Source: Ariolimax columbianus (taxonomy: Eukaryota; Mollusca; Gastropoda; Stylommatophora; Arionidae). Taken from it: a stretch of 64,000 bases of DNA. Positions within the stretch are counted from its first letter, which is position 1; every line of letters begins with the position of its first letter. The position numbers were made by a program, and so were the translations under genes. This document shows positions 22,636 through 33,640 of this stretch, piece after piece. The notes beneath the pieces were generated by a model. That model searched no databases and had not been told where the DNA came from. It saw nothing but the letters and a program-made list of their open reading frames with translations. The stretch is taken from contig JAVGWX010000014.1 in NCBI GenBank assembly GCA_036924085.1, positions 37,343,056-37,407,055 on the forward strand, in the 5' to 3' direction.

Positions 22636-23888
22636 CTCCAAAACCAAGCTATGAGAGTTATAACAGGAGGCATGAAGTCAACGCCAATTGTAGAACTTGA
22701 AAAGATTACAAAACTGCAACCCATGACCGACAGAAGAGACTGCAGAGCCCAGCTGCAATCAGAGAAACTCAGAAGACTGACAGACCATCCAATGCACAAG
22801 AGAATAAACAATTTCGGAAATGGGAAACTAGAGCGGAGAAACTTTCCAGAAATAGCCAAAGCAAAGATGCACGAAGAGCCCGTGAACGCAATAACAACAC
22901 CAAATTCCATCCCTACTGTATGAAAACCGATCTGGAGGCAGCATATATTTCCAGAGGTGGTAGAAAATATACCAGGTATTGGTAACAAAAACTGCCAGAC
23001 TGAAAAAGAAAGAAGAAATACTACCCTGAGCTACATATCGAAAAACTACCCAAGCATGGACTGGACCCATGCATACAACGACAGCTCTGTAACAAACACT
23101 GCACAGAACGGAGGAGCAGGAGCATTCCTGAATCTACCAAATGGCAGAAAAATAACACTGTCATTCGCTACTGGAAAATACACAAGCAATTTCAGAGCGG
23201 AGGCAGAGGCATTGAGGGCGGCAGTGGAAAAAATGGTGACAGGTAAAAGGAATGAAAGCTATATAGTCCTGCTTACAGATGCCTTGGCCGTAGTCACAGC
23301 ACTGAAAAGCCAGAAAAATACTGAGCTTAATGATCTAAGAGCAGTACTCTGTCAACTATGCCAGCAGTCCGCACCGAAAAGGGTAGTGGTACAGTGGGTT
23401 CCATCCCACTGCAACATCCAAGGCAACGAGGAGGCAGACAGACTGGCAAAAGAAGGTGCAAGACTACCACAGCCAGATACTAGTATGACATACGAAGAAT
23501 CAAAACGGCTTATTAGAGCTAGATACATGACCAAATGGGAAACCGAACATACTGGCTACACCAAAAACGATGCCTATTACCAGTTGAACAGAAGAGAGCA
23601 GGTCGTGGTCTTCAGACTTCGCACTGGCCACAATAGACTTAGGTACCACCTATTCAACAAATTGAAGATAGGTGGCACTGACGAATGCCCGTATGGTACC
23701 GGGAAAATGACCGCTGAACATTTGCTGCAAAACTGCCCGACATACGAGGATCAGAGAGAGCAGATGTGGCCATCCCCAGTGGCAACACTAGACAAGCTCT
23801 ATGGCAGTGTCGACAGCCTCAGGATGACGGCTGCTTTTTTCGAAAAAATTAAGGTTGATGTCTGACTGCGTATGATGAAGAAGAAAAA
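22636..23888 (+). mobile_element. RNase H-bearing LINE inserted in the CR1-like LINE
   Basis: A 5'-truncated element of about 1250 bp with a GAAGAAGAAAAA tail. It opens with a reverse-transcriptase end (VITGGMKSTPIVELEKI), then an RNase H domain and a cysteine-histidine tail. The CR1-like sequence breaks at about 22635 and resumes at about 23889. Flanking copies of GATTATTTCAAAAGTTA (22619-22635) and GATTTCGAAAGTTA (23889-23902) look like a diverged target-site duplication. Confidence 0.85.
22957..23865 (+). CDS. LINE RNase H and C-terminal domain (open frame of 302 codons)
   Basis: Residues of an RNase H active site are all present: Asp42 (in YNDSS, usually DGS), Glu82 (FRAEAEAL), Asp108 (LLTDAL) and Asp161 (NEEADRLAKEG), with the PSHCNIQGNE loop before the last. 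The C-terminal part has VVFRLRTGHNRLRYHLFNK and a zinc-knuckle-like DECPYGTGKM...HLLQNCP, in which one expected Cys is Tyr; the 31593 copy keeps Cys. The frame is open, but the element lacks most of its reverse transcriptase, so it is a transposon remnant and not a host gene. Confidence 0.8.
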   Translation: MVENIPGIGNKNCQTEKERRNTTLSYISKNYPSMDWTHAYNDSSVTNTAQNGGAGAFLNLPNGRKITLSFATGKYTSNFRAEAEALRAAVEKMVTGKRNESYIVLLTDALAVVTALKSQKNTELNDLRAVLCQLCQQSAPKRVVVQWVPSHCNIQGNEEADRLAKEGARLPQPDTSMTYEESKRLIRARYMTKWETEHTGYTKNDAYYQLNRREQVVVFRLRTGHNRLRYHLFNKLKIGGTDECPYGTGKMTAEHLLQNCPTYEDQREQMWPSPVATLDKLYGSVDSLRMTAAFFEKIKVDV

Positions 23889-24490
23889 GATTTCGAAAGT
23901 TAAAATCACATGAAATAGGCGTAGATGTTGTCAAATGGATTGAAAATTTGTTAACGGGAAGAAGGCATAGGGTTGGCATAAATAAGGGGTACTCTGAGTG
24001 GTGTGAAGTGAAAAGTGGAGTACCACAGGGCTCGGTTTTGGGACCAATTTTGTTCTTGATATATATAAATGATTTGGACATTGATATGGGATCCATGATT
24101 GCAAAATTTGCTGATGACACAAAACTATGCAGTAGTGTCTCATTTAAAGCAGACATGGATATATTGAGGTCGGATTTAGATAAAATTCGAGAAGGGTCTG
24201 TGAAATGGCAAATGGAGTTTAATTTAGATAAATGTACAGTCACCCACATTGGTAGATCTAATATGGAACATAATTACAGAATGGGCGAAAACAATAATAG
24301 AACGATAAGGAAAGGGACCTAGGGGTTATAATAGAGCATATATGAAAAATGAATGGGCAAGTCCAGGTAGCAGTGAACAAGGCAAATGTTAGGTATGATA
24401 AAAAGAAATATTAAACATAGGAGGAAGGAGGTGATTGTCAACCTGTATAAAGCAATAGTTAGAATTCGATTGGAGTACTGTGTACAGGTG
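23889..24490 (+). pseudogene. CR1-like LINE, C-terminal half of reverse transcriptase
   Basis: It continues the element broken at 22635: KLKSHEIGVDVVKWIENLL, GVPQGSVLGPILFLIYINDL and the catalytic box FADD (24107-24118). Then comes the thumb region with YRMGENNN. A similar thumb segment occurs at 61810-62090. Several stops follow after about 24320. Confidence 0.85.
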
Positions 24491-25480
24491 TGGAGTCCTT
24501 ATCATAGAGGGCATATAAACATGCTGTAAATGATACAATACAAAGAAGACCGACAAAGATGATAGTGGGATTCCAGAATTACAGTTACGAGGAAAGACTC
24601 AGAAAAACCGGCCTACAGTGTCCAGAAAAGAAAAGGATTCGAGGTGACTTAACACAGGTTCATAAGATAATCACAGAAAAGGTGAAAATTAGACTATAAG
24701 CATTTTCTTTTTTCAAAATACAACCACCAACGAGAACAAGAGGGCATAGCTACAAATTAACTAAAGAAAGGTCCAGATTGAATATAAGGTAATATTCTTT
24801 TAGTCGGAGAGTGGTGAATGCTTGGAATGAATTACCACTGGAGGTAGTGGGGGCAGGGACAACTAATGTATTTAAGAGTCCTTATCATAGTCCTTATCAT
24901 AGAGGGGATATAAACATGCTGGAAAGAATACAAAAAAGAGCGACAAAGCTGATAGTGGGATTCCAAAATTACAGTTACGAGAAAAGACTCAGAAAAACCG
25001 GCCTACAGTGTCTAAAACAGAGAAGAATTCGTGGTGACTTAATACAGGTTTATAAGATGATCAGAGGAATGGATAAATTAGACTATAACAAGTTTGTTTT
25101 TTAAATTCAGCCACCCACAAGAACAAGAGGGCATAGCTACATATTAACTAAAGAGAGGTCCAGATTAGATATTAGGAAATATTTTTTTAGTCAGAGAGTG
25201 GTGAATGCTTGGAATGCATTGCGACAGGAAGTTGTGGAGGCAGAGACAGTTAATGCATTTAAAAATAAATTGGATGCACATAGCTTTTGGAGCATGGTGA
25301 TGTAAATGAAACTGGTTGTATACAGACTCTGCGGAGTTTTCTAAACCAGTATAAAAACGTTAAGTTAAGTTAAGAATAGATCGGATGTGCATAGTTTTTA
25401 GAGCAGGGTAAGGTAGATGTGACTGGTTGTCTACAGACTCTGATGAGTCTTCTGAACCAGTATAAAAACGTTAAGTTTAA
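24490..25480 (+). pseudogene. CR1-like LINE C-terminus and 3' UTR, tandemly duplicated
   Basis: The segment starting GAGTCCTTATCATAGAGG occurs at about 24494 and again from about 24890. Each runs about 390 bp through RKTGLQC and FFSQRVVNAWNAL-like readings. The 3' UTR with its hairpin is also doubled (25311-25350 and 25422-25461). The arrangement is either two truncated insertions head to tail or a local duplication. Confidence 0.8.
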
Positions 25481-25559
25481 GAGAATGCGACCGATTGTTG
25501 AACTTTAGCTCAACAGAGCCCTGTTTGGTTTCCGCAAAGACAACGGTTGCTTTATTTAC

Positions 25560-26320
25560 ACTTGGGCAGATGTGTTAGATAACGATTTAATACATTGAGC
25601 ATCACAACTTAGAATGTATCGACCAAGAGAAAGCTTTCGACAGAGTTGACAGTAATAGACTCTGGGCGGTGATGGAAGTATGGGATGCGATGTCAGCTGA
25701 TTGACAATGTGAGAGTTCTGTACTAAGGGAACACGAGTGATGCAAATAGAGGACGATATCACAGTGACGTTTCTAATCACAAATGGTATGCGCATGGGAT
25801 GTGTGATGTCATGCCTGCTTTTTAATCTTTATATGAACACAATTGTGTCAGAGGCCCGGCAGTACACGACTCCGATCATAAATTCCAAAAATGAACGCTT
25901 ATTTGCAGAGGACCAATGCCTCACATATGAAGATGGAGAGAAGCTTCAAAATCACTGTGCCGCGTTGAACGCAATCTGCGAAAATATGGTATGCTTACTA
26001 ACCTCCAATCGAATAACCTCTGAAGCAAAACCAGAAACCACCACAATGAACGAGCTACTTTTTGCAGATGATCAGGGTATATTTCATTCAGATGAACATA
26101 ACCTCCAAGAACATACTATGAGAATAAAATGGTTCGGACACAGGATCAAAATGAAACCAAAGTTACCAGCTGCTCGTATCTACAATACAAGAGATCAGGG
26201 TTGCAGAGCAAAACTCAAGAAAAAGATGGATATATTGTGTCAACATCGGCGACAAAGCTTACACGACATAAAACTACTCCTCCCCCACGACGTCTAACGA
26301 CACAAGTGGATAGAAGATGA
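25560..26320 (+). pseudogene. non-LTR reverse transcriptase fragment (RTE-like)
   Basis: Readings include QEKAFDRVDSNRLWAVMEVW, GCVMSCLLFNLYMNTIVSEA and LLFADDQGIF (about 26055-26085), which are successive reverse transcriptase motifs. AAARIYNTR-type thumb sequence follows. Stops and frame changes show it is dead. Confidence 0.75.
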
Positions 26321-26429
26321 TGATTAACACATCTAAAAAGGCAATTCTGTAGGTGAGCAGAACACAAGGAGCTTAACTTGCATTCAGAACATAGCATTCC
26401 ATCAAGCTCTGGAGGTCAGGTACATAGGC

Positions 26430-26990
26430 AGCATGTTCTTAGAAGACAGCATCCGCGACATTGGGATTGAGACCATATGTCAGAAAGCAGCGGAAGTGAC
26501 TTATCAACTGACGCCACTGCTCAAGCATCCTTAGATTAGTCTGGCAACCAAGTAGCAACTGATCCACGGCATCTTCCTAGCAACTTCGTGCTGCAAGGGC
26601 CAAACGTTGACCATGCACCGGCGCGAGAGAGCAAAAACATCATCTTGTGAGATGAGATGTCTGCGAATGGCCGCTGACGTATCCAGGAGAGACAAATTGA
26701 GGAACGAAAACTTTCGAGAAAGAGTCGGTGCCATTCCACGTGCCGAATACATATCTAGACAGAAGGTGCGCTGGTTCGTTCATCTCACGAGAATGTCTTT
26801 TGATTAGCTTCCGTGCTAACTTACAATACTCGACGGACCGGCTTCGGAGCAAGAAAACGACCGAGTCGAAGGTGGATAGATGACATCAAGACAATCTTCC
26901 AGCGACACGACCCCGGAGAGACTTCACATGGCGCCCATCAGGGTACACATGAACCGATAACTAACTTGTTCATTTGCCGTTCTTTTTTCT
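26430..26990 (+). pseudogene. LINE C-terminal region, second copy of the 8860 type
   Basis: It reads SIRDIGIETICQKAAEVTYQ, LTPLLKHP, MRCLRMAADVSRRDKLRNEN, AEYISRQKVRWFVHLTRMS. This parallels the copy at 8860-9470 and probably continues the reverse transcriptase fragment ending at 26320. Confidence 0.7.
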
Positions 26991-27147
26991 ATAGTGCCCA
27001 TTCAACTAAGAGATGACTGATCAATGCACTGTTTATTCATCCATACATTATATTAACAATGGCAGTCATTGTCCTAACTAGAAGCACATAGGCGTAGGAT
27101 TCAAGTAGCTGAGATGATTTGTGAGAGTAGTGCAGCTTGAAAGACAA

Positions 27148-27706
27148 TCCGTAACACCACACTGAAGCAGATAGTGTATCCGTCACACCACACTGAAGCA
27201 GATAGTGGATCCGTCACACCACACTGAAGCAGATAGTGGATCCGTAACACCACACTGAAGCAGATAGTGGATCCGTAACACCACACTGAAGCAGATAGTG
27301 GATCCGTCACACCACACTGAAGCAGATAGTGGATCCGTCACACCACACTGAAGCAGATAGTGGATCCGTAACACCACACTGAAGCAGATAGTGGATCCGT
27401 AACACCACACTGAAGCAGATAGTGGATCCGTAACACCACACTGAAGCAGATAGTGGATCCGTCACACCACACTGAAGCAGATAGTGGATCCGTCACACCA
27501 CACTGAAGCAGATAGTGGATCCGTCACACCACACTGAAGCAGATAGTGGATCCGTCACACCACACTGAAGCAGATAGTGGATCCGTAACACCACACTGAA
27601 GCAGATAGTGGATCCGTAACACCACACTGAAGCAGATAGTGGATCCGTAACACCACACTGAAGCAGATAGTGGATCCGTAACACCACACTGAAGCAGATA
27701 GTGGAG
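27148..27706. repeat. 31-bp tandem array, about 18 copies
   Basis: Unit 31 bp, CACCACACTGAAGCAGATAG then TGGATCCGTMA. The copies are nearly identical; the only common difference is GTAAC versus GTCAC. A GGATCC site occurs in almost every unit. Followed 27 bases later by a poly(C) tract. Confidence 0.97.
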
Positions 27707-27732
27707 ACAAACTTAGTGTTATTATTGAAACA

Positions 27733-27756
27733 CCCCCCCCCCCCCCCCCCCCCCCC
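27733..27756. repeat. poly(C) tract, 24 C
   Basis: An uninterrupted run of 24 C followed by AAC/AAA-rich sequence. Confidence 0.97.
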
Positions 27757-28049
27757 AACAAAAACAAAAACAAAGAAAAAAAGAAAGTATCTTAGACATT
27801 TGGCCAGGATGCATTATGACCGTTCTTATGCGGTAGTATAGCATATGCAGGTCACGTGAAAGTGGCCGACCACGTCGTGATCAAGAGTGCTTCTACCACA
27901 CTCAGGAGGTTAACAATCTAGCGACACCACAAGCATTCTACCTGGCGATAACACGAAATCTACACATCTTAGGGCATTAGGACAACAGAACAAATCTCCA
28001 TTTGAATGTTTAACTCATTCATTCCGGAATATTTTTGGGCTACAGACAC

Positions 28050-28540
28050 TTATTTTAGAGTGTCTTTGTCTCGTTTGGTGGCGACACTGATTCCTTGCCA
28101 GTCCCAAACGTTTGCTCGTAGTCTTCTAAAAGCAGCCCTCGCTTTGGAAACCAGCTGTGGACATCAGTCACAATATTGCTTTCTCTGGTGAAGGTACTAC
28201 CAAGGTACCATAAGTAAAGCTATCAACTACTTGTAGGCGATGGCTCTGCACACTGATGTTTGGTTCGTGGTAGGACCTTCCGGGAGCAGGTACAAATATT
28301 CCCTCCGTTTTTTTGTTTTCTGGTATCCGTAGAACAAAGTTATTGCACACAGTGAAAAACTCATCTATGATTGTCTGCATGTCCTAAGCACGCGTTAATG
28401 CGCAGTCATCAGCAATTAGTGGATTTAAGATGATTACCGTATTTCTTTCACCTCTGTGAGAGACCTTAGGCGCGCCAAAGTGAACAGCTGTCCATCTGTC
28501 TTGTATCTGAGATGCACGCCAGTGTCATAGCAAGCAATGA
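28050..28540 (-). pseudogene. non-LTR reverse transcriptase fragment (minus)
   Basis: The minus strand reads RYKTDGQLFTLARLRS, then IADDCALTRA, DMQTIIDEFFTVCNNFVLRI, PAPGRSYHEPNISVQSHRLQ, VDSFTYGTLV. These are the catalytic-box and thumb regions of a LINE reverse transcriptase. Stops interrupt it. Confidence 0.75.
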
Positions 28541-28544
28541 TAAA

Positions 28545-28930
28545 CTGAAGTATCATATATTATAAACTAAAGTGCTTAGAATCTAAAGTAGAATACAGAG
28601 CAAACATAGCGTTTTAATATAAGAGGCTAGATCGCATTTATGTGTAACCTACCCCACATCGATGGTATTAACTCTGTGGTATTTTAACACAGTTTGCAAG
28701 TCGCTGTATCAATTTTGTGTAGTGAATCAGTTAAATGTCTTAATAATAATAACTGACATGACAACACAAAATACAATTAAAAACAAGAGCAATTCCAGCA
28801 TATTTTCCGTGTCATTATTTTTTTAATTTCTCAGTGCTTACAAATATATGATACAGCATTAAATTAAAAAAATTAAAATTGGACAATGATAAATGATCTG
28901 TGACATTTCTCAAACAAGAAATCGCAAAAG
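28545..28930. other. no gene recognised
   Basis: AT-rich sequence with poly(A)/poly(T) patches only. Confidence 0.5.
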
Positions 28931-28934
28931 TCAC

Positions 28935-28987
28935 CTCTCTCTCTCTCTCTCTCACTCTCTCTCTCTCTCTCTCTCACTCTCTCTCTC

Positions 28988-29023
<36 letters not shown>

Positions 29024-29112
29024 TCTCTCTCTCACTCTGCCTGTTTATGTGTATGGGACGCATCAATGCATGTTGCGGTTCTTTTCTTCTTCTTCTTCTT
29101 CTTCTTCTTACG
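28935..29112. repeat. (CT)n microsatellite and nearby (TTC)n
   Basis: About 100 bases of CT repeats with occasional CA steps (28935-29037), then a (TTC)n run at about 29083-29110. Confidence 0.95.
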
Positions 29113-29114
29113 CA

Positions 29115-29815
29115 GTCAGACAGTAACCAGCGATTCTTTTCACAACTTCTGAAGTTAAATAAAAACAAGTCAAATATGTGGAATGTTTCAACAACATGTT
29201 AGAAATGGAACCATTGTGTGTGTCTGTAGATGCGCATGCTTTTTTTTATATATGGCCTCTCTTGTAACGTCTGAGTTCAGTTTGAAATGGTAAATAATGC
29301 ATGACAAATTTAACAAGACAGTAAGCAGCTCCTTTTGTATGTGTTATGGCTACTTGTATGGTTTGTGAAGCAAAATGACATTAGTAAATTATATGAGGCA
29401 TTTCCATTATTTGTGTTTATATATGTGTTTGTATGTGCATGTGCCATTCTGAATTTCAATGACAAATTATTCTTTTTTTTTTGTGTGCATGTCATCTATG
29501 TCTCAATAAAGATGACAAAATGGTAGGTATTCTTTGTTGTTTATTGTTGGTGATATCGTTGCTGTGAAGTGCTACTTTTGTTGTTCACTGTAACCTCAAT
29601 AGGCTGTCTGCATTTGTTAGCATCACTTTAGGTTACCTCACCATATAATTCCTTGAGTATCCTTAGCTTTGTTAATACAAACGATGTAATTTTACTTAAG
29701 ATTTACTTTGTCTTTAATACCAATATTCCTAACTTAGTTTGATGTTTCTGTTTTTTCTCATTTGTTTAGCTCTTTGGTAATACACATTTTAAAAAAAAAC
29801 TATCCTACGATATTT
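29115..29815. other. no gene recognised
   Basis: AT-rich sequence without assignable features. Confidence 0.5.
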
Positions 29816-29820
29816 TTCCG

Positions 29821-30013
29821 ATTGCTGGGGTAGGCTAGGGGTTTTATAGGCTGAGGACTACAGGCCGCTTCGCCACCGCTGTCACCACGTCGTGTGCTGG
29901 CTATGTTTGTTTATTTCACCTCCAACAGAAAAACAACATATGCCATACCAGGGATTCAAACCGCTGCACTCTTTGTCGGCAGGCAGGCTTCGAAACCATT
30001 CGCCCATCCACCT
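29821..30013 (-). mobile_element. tRNA-derived SINE, copy 2 (inverted)
   Basis: The reverse complement gives an A-box region GGGCGAATGGTTTCGAAGCC and a B box GGTTTGAATCC, then the same body as copy 1 (9934-10130) through to the CAGCAAT end. Confidence 0.85.
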
Positions 30014-30129
30014 CTTCATTAGACATCCTCGCCCTCTCTGTCCCGGTACGGAACCAAAGAGTATCGAGTTGGTAATTCCGTTGGACCTCGCGACGTGCCC
30101 GCACTAGGCCATCTTTCGTCTTTTGATTG

Positions 30130-31080
30130 TTGTGAACAGATCTTCAAAAGGACCAATATCGTTTTCAACTCTGTCGTATTTCTACGTTCGTGACACGATC
30201 TTTATATGTAACATTTAGGAGTTTTCTATAGCACCTCATTTCCATTGCATGTATTCTGCCCTGGATATATGCTGTAATAGTCCAGGTCTCACAGACATAC
30301 ATAAATATTGAGATCACCAAAGAGCGCATGTCTTAACTTTTATGCCAAGGGCGAGCCGTTTGTCTATTAATGATAGGTTTCAGTCCAGTAAGCGCCGCTG
30401 TTGTTTGTGCTATTCTTGCAATTACCTCTGGCTGCGATCCCTCTTTACTGATCAATGATCCCAGGTACTTGAAACGTTTTACCACCTCAAGTTCCTGCCC
30501 ATTTGCCTCTATTACAGATTTAAACCCCTCTATTGTATTAGTCATAAGCTTTGTTTTATCTGAATTTATTTCCATACCAAAACTCTGGGCCGCTCTATCC
30601 AAGCTACCAATCCACTCCTGGAGTTCCCTTTCTGTGCCTGCCAATACATCAATATCATCTGCAAATCGGAAGTTTGTGATAAGCCTGTCACCTATTTTAA
30701 CCGTGCCAACATGTCCTCATGCAGCCCTGTCTCACACCCACCGTCGCGTGGAACCAATTGCTTAGCGTTCCCTCTACCGAGACTGCGCTTGTCGCCTGCT
30801 CATAAAGGTTTGCAATTACCCTCACAATATCACTGTTGAACTTATAATGCTTCATTGTTGACCATAGCGCCGCATGCCACACTCTGTCAAACGCTTTTCT
30901 AAAGTGAATGAAGGCATGGTAGAGTTGTTGTTGATACTCTTGAGTACTTCTCATTCATTAGCCGAAGATTAAATATCTGCTCGATGGTACTCCTTCCCGC
31001 TCGAAAGCCCGCTTGTTCTTCGGCAATGATATTCTCTGCCCGTGGTTCAGTCTGTTAAGTATTATTCTCAAGAGAACTTT
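30130..31080 (-). pseudogene. non-LTR retrotransposon reverse transcriptase (minus), internally deleted
   Basis: The minus strand reads HAFIHFRKAFDRVWHAALW, TVGVRQGC, then FRFADDIDVLAGTERELQ and GMEINSDKTKLM and RFKYLGSLISKEGSQPEVI. The reading jumps from RQGC almost straight to the FADD box, so the region usually between these motifs is mostly deleted (about 30700-30720). A LINE relic; clade not assigned. Confidence 0.85.
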
Positions 31081-31179
31081 GCTTGGATGACTGCTTTTTA
31101 ACCTTGTTTAAATCTTACATTTCTTCTGTATATAAACTATTTATCTGTCTGGTTCCCACTGGAACATAGGGCCACTGCA

Positions 31180-31350
31180 ACTTATGCTCTCGGCCTGTTT
31201 CTATTGTGAGCCGTTCTCTTGAGTTTCTCCCATGTCTCTTACTGCAGTGGCTTCATCCTTGACCATGTGTTTCTTGGCCTCTCCACTCTTTTTCTTTTTC
31301 CCTGTGGATTCCCATCCGGCACATTTCTGGCTATACTGTCTGACTTCAGT
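31180..31350 (-). pseudogene. LINE C-terminal fragment (minus)
   Basis: A short minus-strand stretch with WESTGKKKK-type basic sequence, similar to the pieces at 9480-9765 and 31970-32310. Confidence 0.45.
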
Positions 31351-31592
31351 CTAGCAAAATGAAAATGCTTTATTAGATGGTTTGTACTGTTTAGATGGGA
31401 GTATTCGCAATCAGTGCGCTACGGGAACCATCAGTACCCCAATGCTTCACCATTTTAGAAAGAGATTGAGCGACTGTGGGTCTGGTTGGTGTGCAGTGAC
31501 ATCAATTCTTAACAGAACAAATAAACTTTGTTGCATTGCTATAGTATTGTTTAATTTCATCATTCACACGTCAGTTATATTATACTGTTTTG

Positions 31593-31895
31593 TTGAACAG
31601 AAGAGAGCAGGTCGTGGTCTTCAGACTTCGCACTGGTCACAATAGACTGAGGTACCACCTATTCAACAAATTAAAGATAGGTGGCACGGACGAATGCCCG
31701 TGTGGTACCGGGAAAATGATCGCTGAGCATTTGCTGCAAAACTGCCCGAAATACGAGGATCAGAGAAAGCAGATGTGGCCATCACCAGTGGCAACACTAG
31801 ACAAGCTCTATGGCAGTGTCGACAGCCTCAGGATGACCGCTGCTTTTTTCGAAAAAATAAAGGTTGATGTCTGACTGAGTACGATGAAGAAGAAG
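31593..31895 (+). mobile_element. 5'-truncated RNase H LINE copy with perfect 16-bp target duplication
   Basis: 303 bp nearly identical to the last part of the element at 22636-23888, starting at LNRREQVVVFRLRTGHNRL and ending with a GATGAAGAAGAAG tail. It is flanked on both sides by ATATTATACTGTTTTG (31577-31592 and 31896-31911). The zinc-knuckle-like CPCGTGKM keeps the Cys that is Tyr in the 22636 copy. Confidence 0.93.
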
Positions 31896-31969
31896 ATATT
31901 ATACTGTTTTGAAAATGTCCATCTTTTACACAAATCAATTATACTATCAATCAATCCATCAATCAATCA

Positions 31970-32310
31970 AAAGCCCATTGCTCCTCTCAGTTCACAGGCC
32001 ATTGACAGCATCCTGCATGGTACTGGGCTGCTATTACTGCCTTCTCTGCAGGTGTAATAATTGAATTTCAGTTCCTTCTCATATTCTCCTCTCCACGTAT
32101 TTTTGGGTCTATATCTCTCTATAGAAATACTTTTATGTCTCAAGCTTGCCAAGATATGACTGTGAAGACGTATGGTGAGCTGAAGACGGCTGCAGAGGAT
32201 ATGCAGAAATGGAAGGAACACAATCCATGAGCTTGTTGACCAGTCCTATGACTGAATGACCTGCTGATGATCTCTTTCTTTCTTTGAGGATTCCATGTAA
32301 TAGCCTGTCT
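31970..32310 (-). pseudogene. LINE C-terminal fragment (minus)
   Basis: The minus strand reads HKSISIERYRPKNTWRGEYE, KELKFNYYTCREGSN and ACELRGAMG. This resembles the basic tryptophan-containing tail of LINE polyproteins (RPKNTWRREYEKELK type). Confidence 0.6.
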
Positions 32311-32397
32311 GGCTATGTTGAACTGTGCTTTCTGCAGTGTAAGTTCTATTGTCCCATTTTATTTGCTTAATTTATTGTTACAGTGGTTCTTTTCAGT

Positions 32398-32540
32398 TAT
32401 ACTATATTTCTTTGAAAATGTCCATCTTTTACACAAATCATTTATGTTATTCTGCTTTGAAAATGTCCATCTGTTACACAAATCATTTATGTTATTCTGC
32501 TTTGAAGATGTCCATCTGTCACTCATCAGTTATACTACAC
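32398..32540. repeat. 45-bp tandem repeat, three copies
   Basis: Unit TTTGAAAATGTCCATCTTTT followed by ACACAAATCATTTATG. A fourth, separated copy flanks the retrotransposon insertion at 31906-31945, so the LINE landed in a member of this family. Confidence 0.9.
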
Positions 32541-32724
32541 TTCTTAGAAATAGCAACTAGAAAAAAAACTAGCAAACCCACTTAAATTGGATTAATCATA
32601 AACACATGAATTTTCCAAACTTGGATTCATAGACTCTCGGGGAACCAAGTCTGCAAATCAAACATATATTTTCTTCCCCCTTCACATCTTTGTCGGCTAC
32701 AGGTTGAAAAACATCCACAACCAT

Positions 32725-32960
32725 TAAGTGAGTAAAGATTTTATGTTGAATATCGCCAACTGGTAAGTGAATAATGAATTTATGCTAAATTACACAAACC
32801 GATAAGTAAGTAATGAATTTATGTTGAATATCACCAAACAATAAGTGAGTAATGAATTTATGTTGAATATTGCCAACCAATAAGTGAGTACAGAATTTAT
32901 GTTCAATATCACCAACCAATAAGTGAGTGAATTTATGTTGCATATGAATTTATGTTGCAT
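32725..32960. repeat. tandem repeat of about 36 bp, six copies
   Basis: Diverged units around AAGTGAGTAATGAATTTATG TTGAATATC (split here for length). Confidence 0.9.
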
Positions 32961-32964
32961 ATTA

Positions 32965-33640
32965 TTATACAGTATTATATTACATTATATTATTATGAAA
33001 AAACTTTATAAAAATTGAATAATGCAATGTGTTACTGTTATTTCATCCAGTAATGTAAACAAGTGCCTGCATCTCCTGGTAAAGGAACAGGGTTTGTTCA
33101 CAATTACTGACATTCTACTGTCAACTCAGGTATTAAAGGGCACCTGGCTCACTGTTACAAAGGTTGTAAGGATGAGAATTGGCCACTGCACTACACAGTA
33201 AAGCAGAGGCCTTGTACATTAAAATCTCCAACATTTCATCCCCCACAGCAGTAATATGAAACTTGAATAAACCAAATACTAGAGGTACATGTGTACATCT
33301 TTTATTTTCCTTCGTGTCAACAGAGAGGAGGATGGATGCACACGAGTCAGGAGATCCATAATCAGCAAACAAGACCTACTGGTGTACATAGTATGGAATG
33401 ATGTAGGCTAAAATTTGAATAAGAATAAAATACTTTTGAGATGTTTATCTGTCCAGATGCTTTAAGATTCCCTGGTGTTTTGTGGCTAATCCAAAGGCAG
33501 GTATTAGTAGCTCAGCGGTGTTAGTTACTCGAGTGGTGTATTGAACCAGCAACATCATTATGCAAAAAAATTATGATAAAAAACCATCTATCACAACAAA
33601 AGAGGATGAAGTACTTTAGTGGAGACTTACTGTTTTATTT
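32965..33640. other. no gene recognised
   Basis: The minus-strand frame at 33133-33372 (79 codons) is unlike any protein I know and has no splice evidence that I trust. Confidence 0.5.

Noticed and set aside
33133..33372. 79-codon minus-strand frame
   Set aside because: No recognised domain, no supporting splice sites, no neighbours; insufficient evidence for a gene.
33490..33560. tRNA-like AGTAGCTCAGCGGTGTTAG as a SINE head
   Set aside because: The A box is suggestive but no acceptable B box follows at the right distance.
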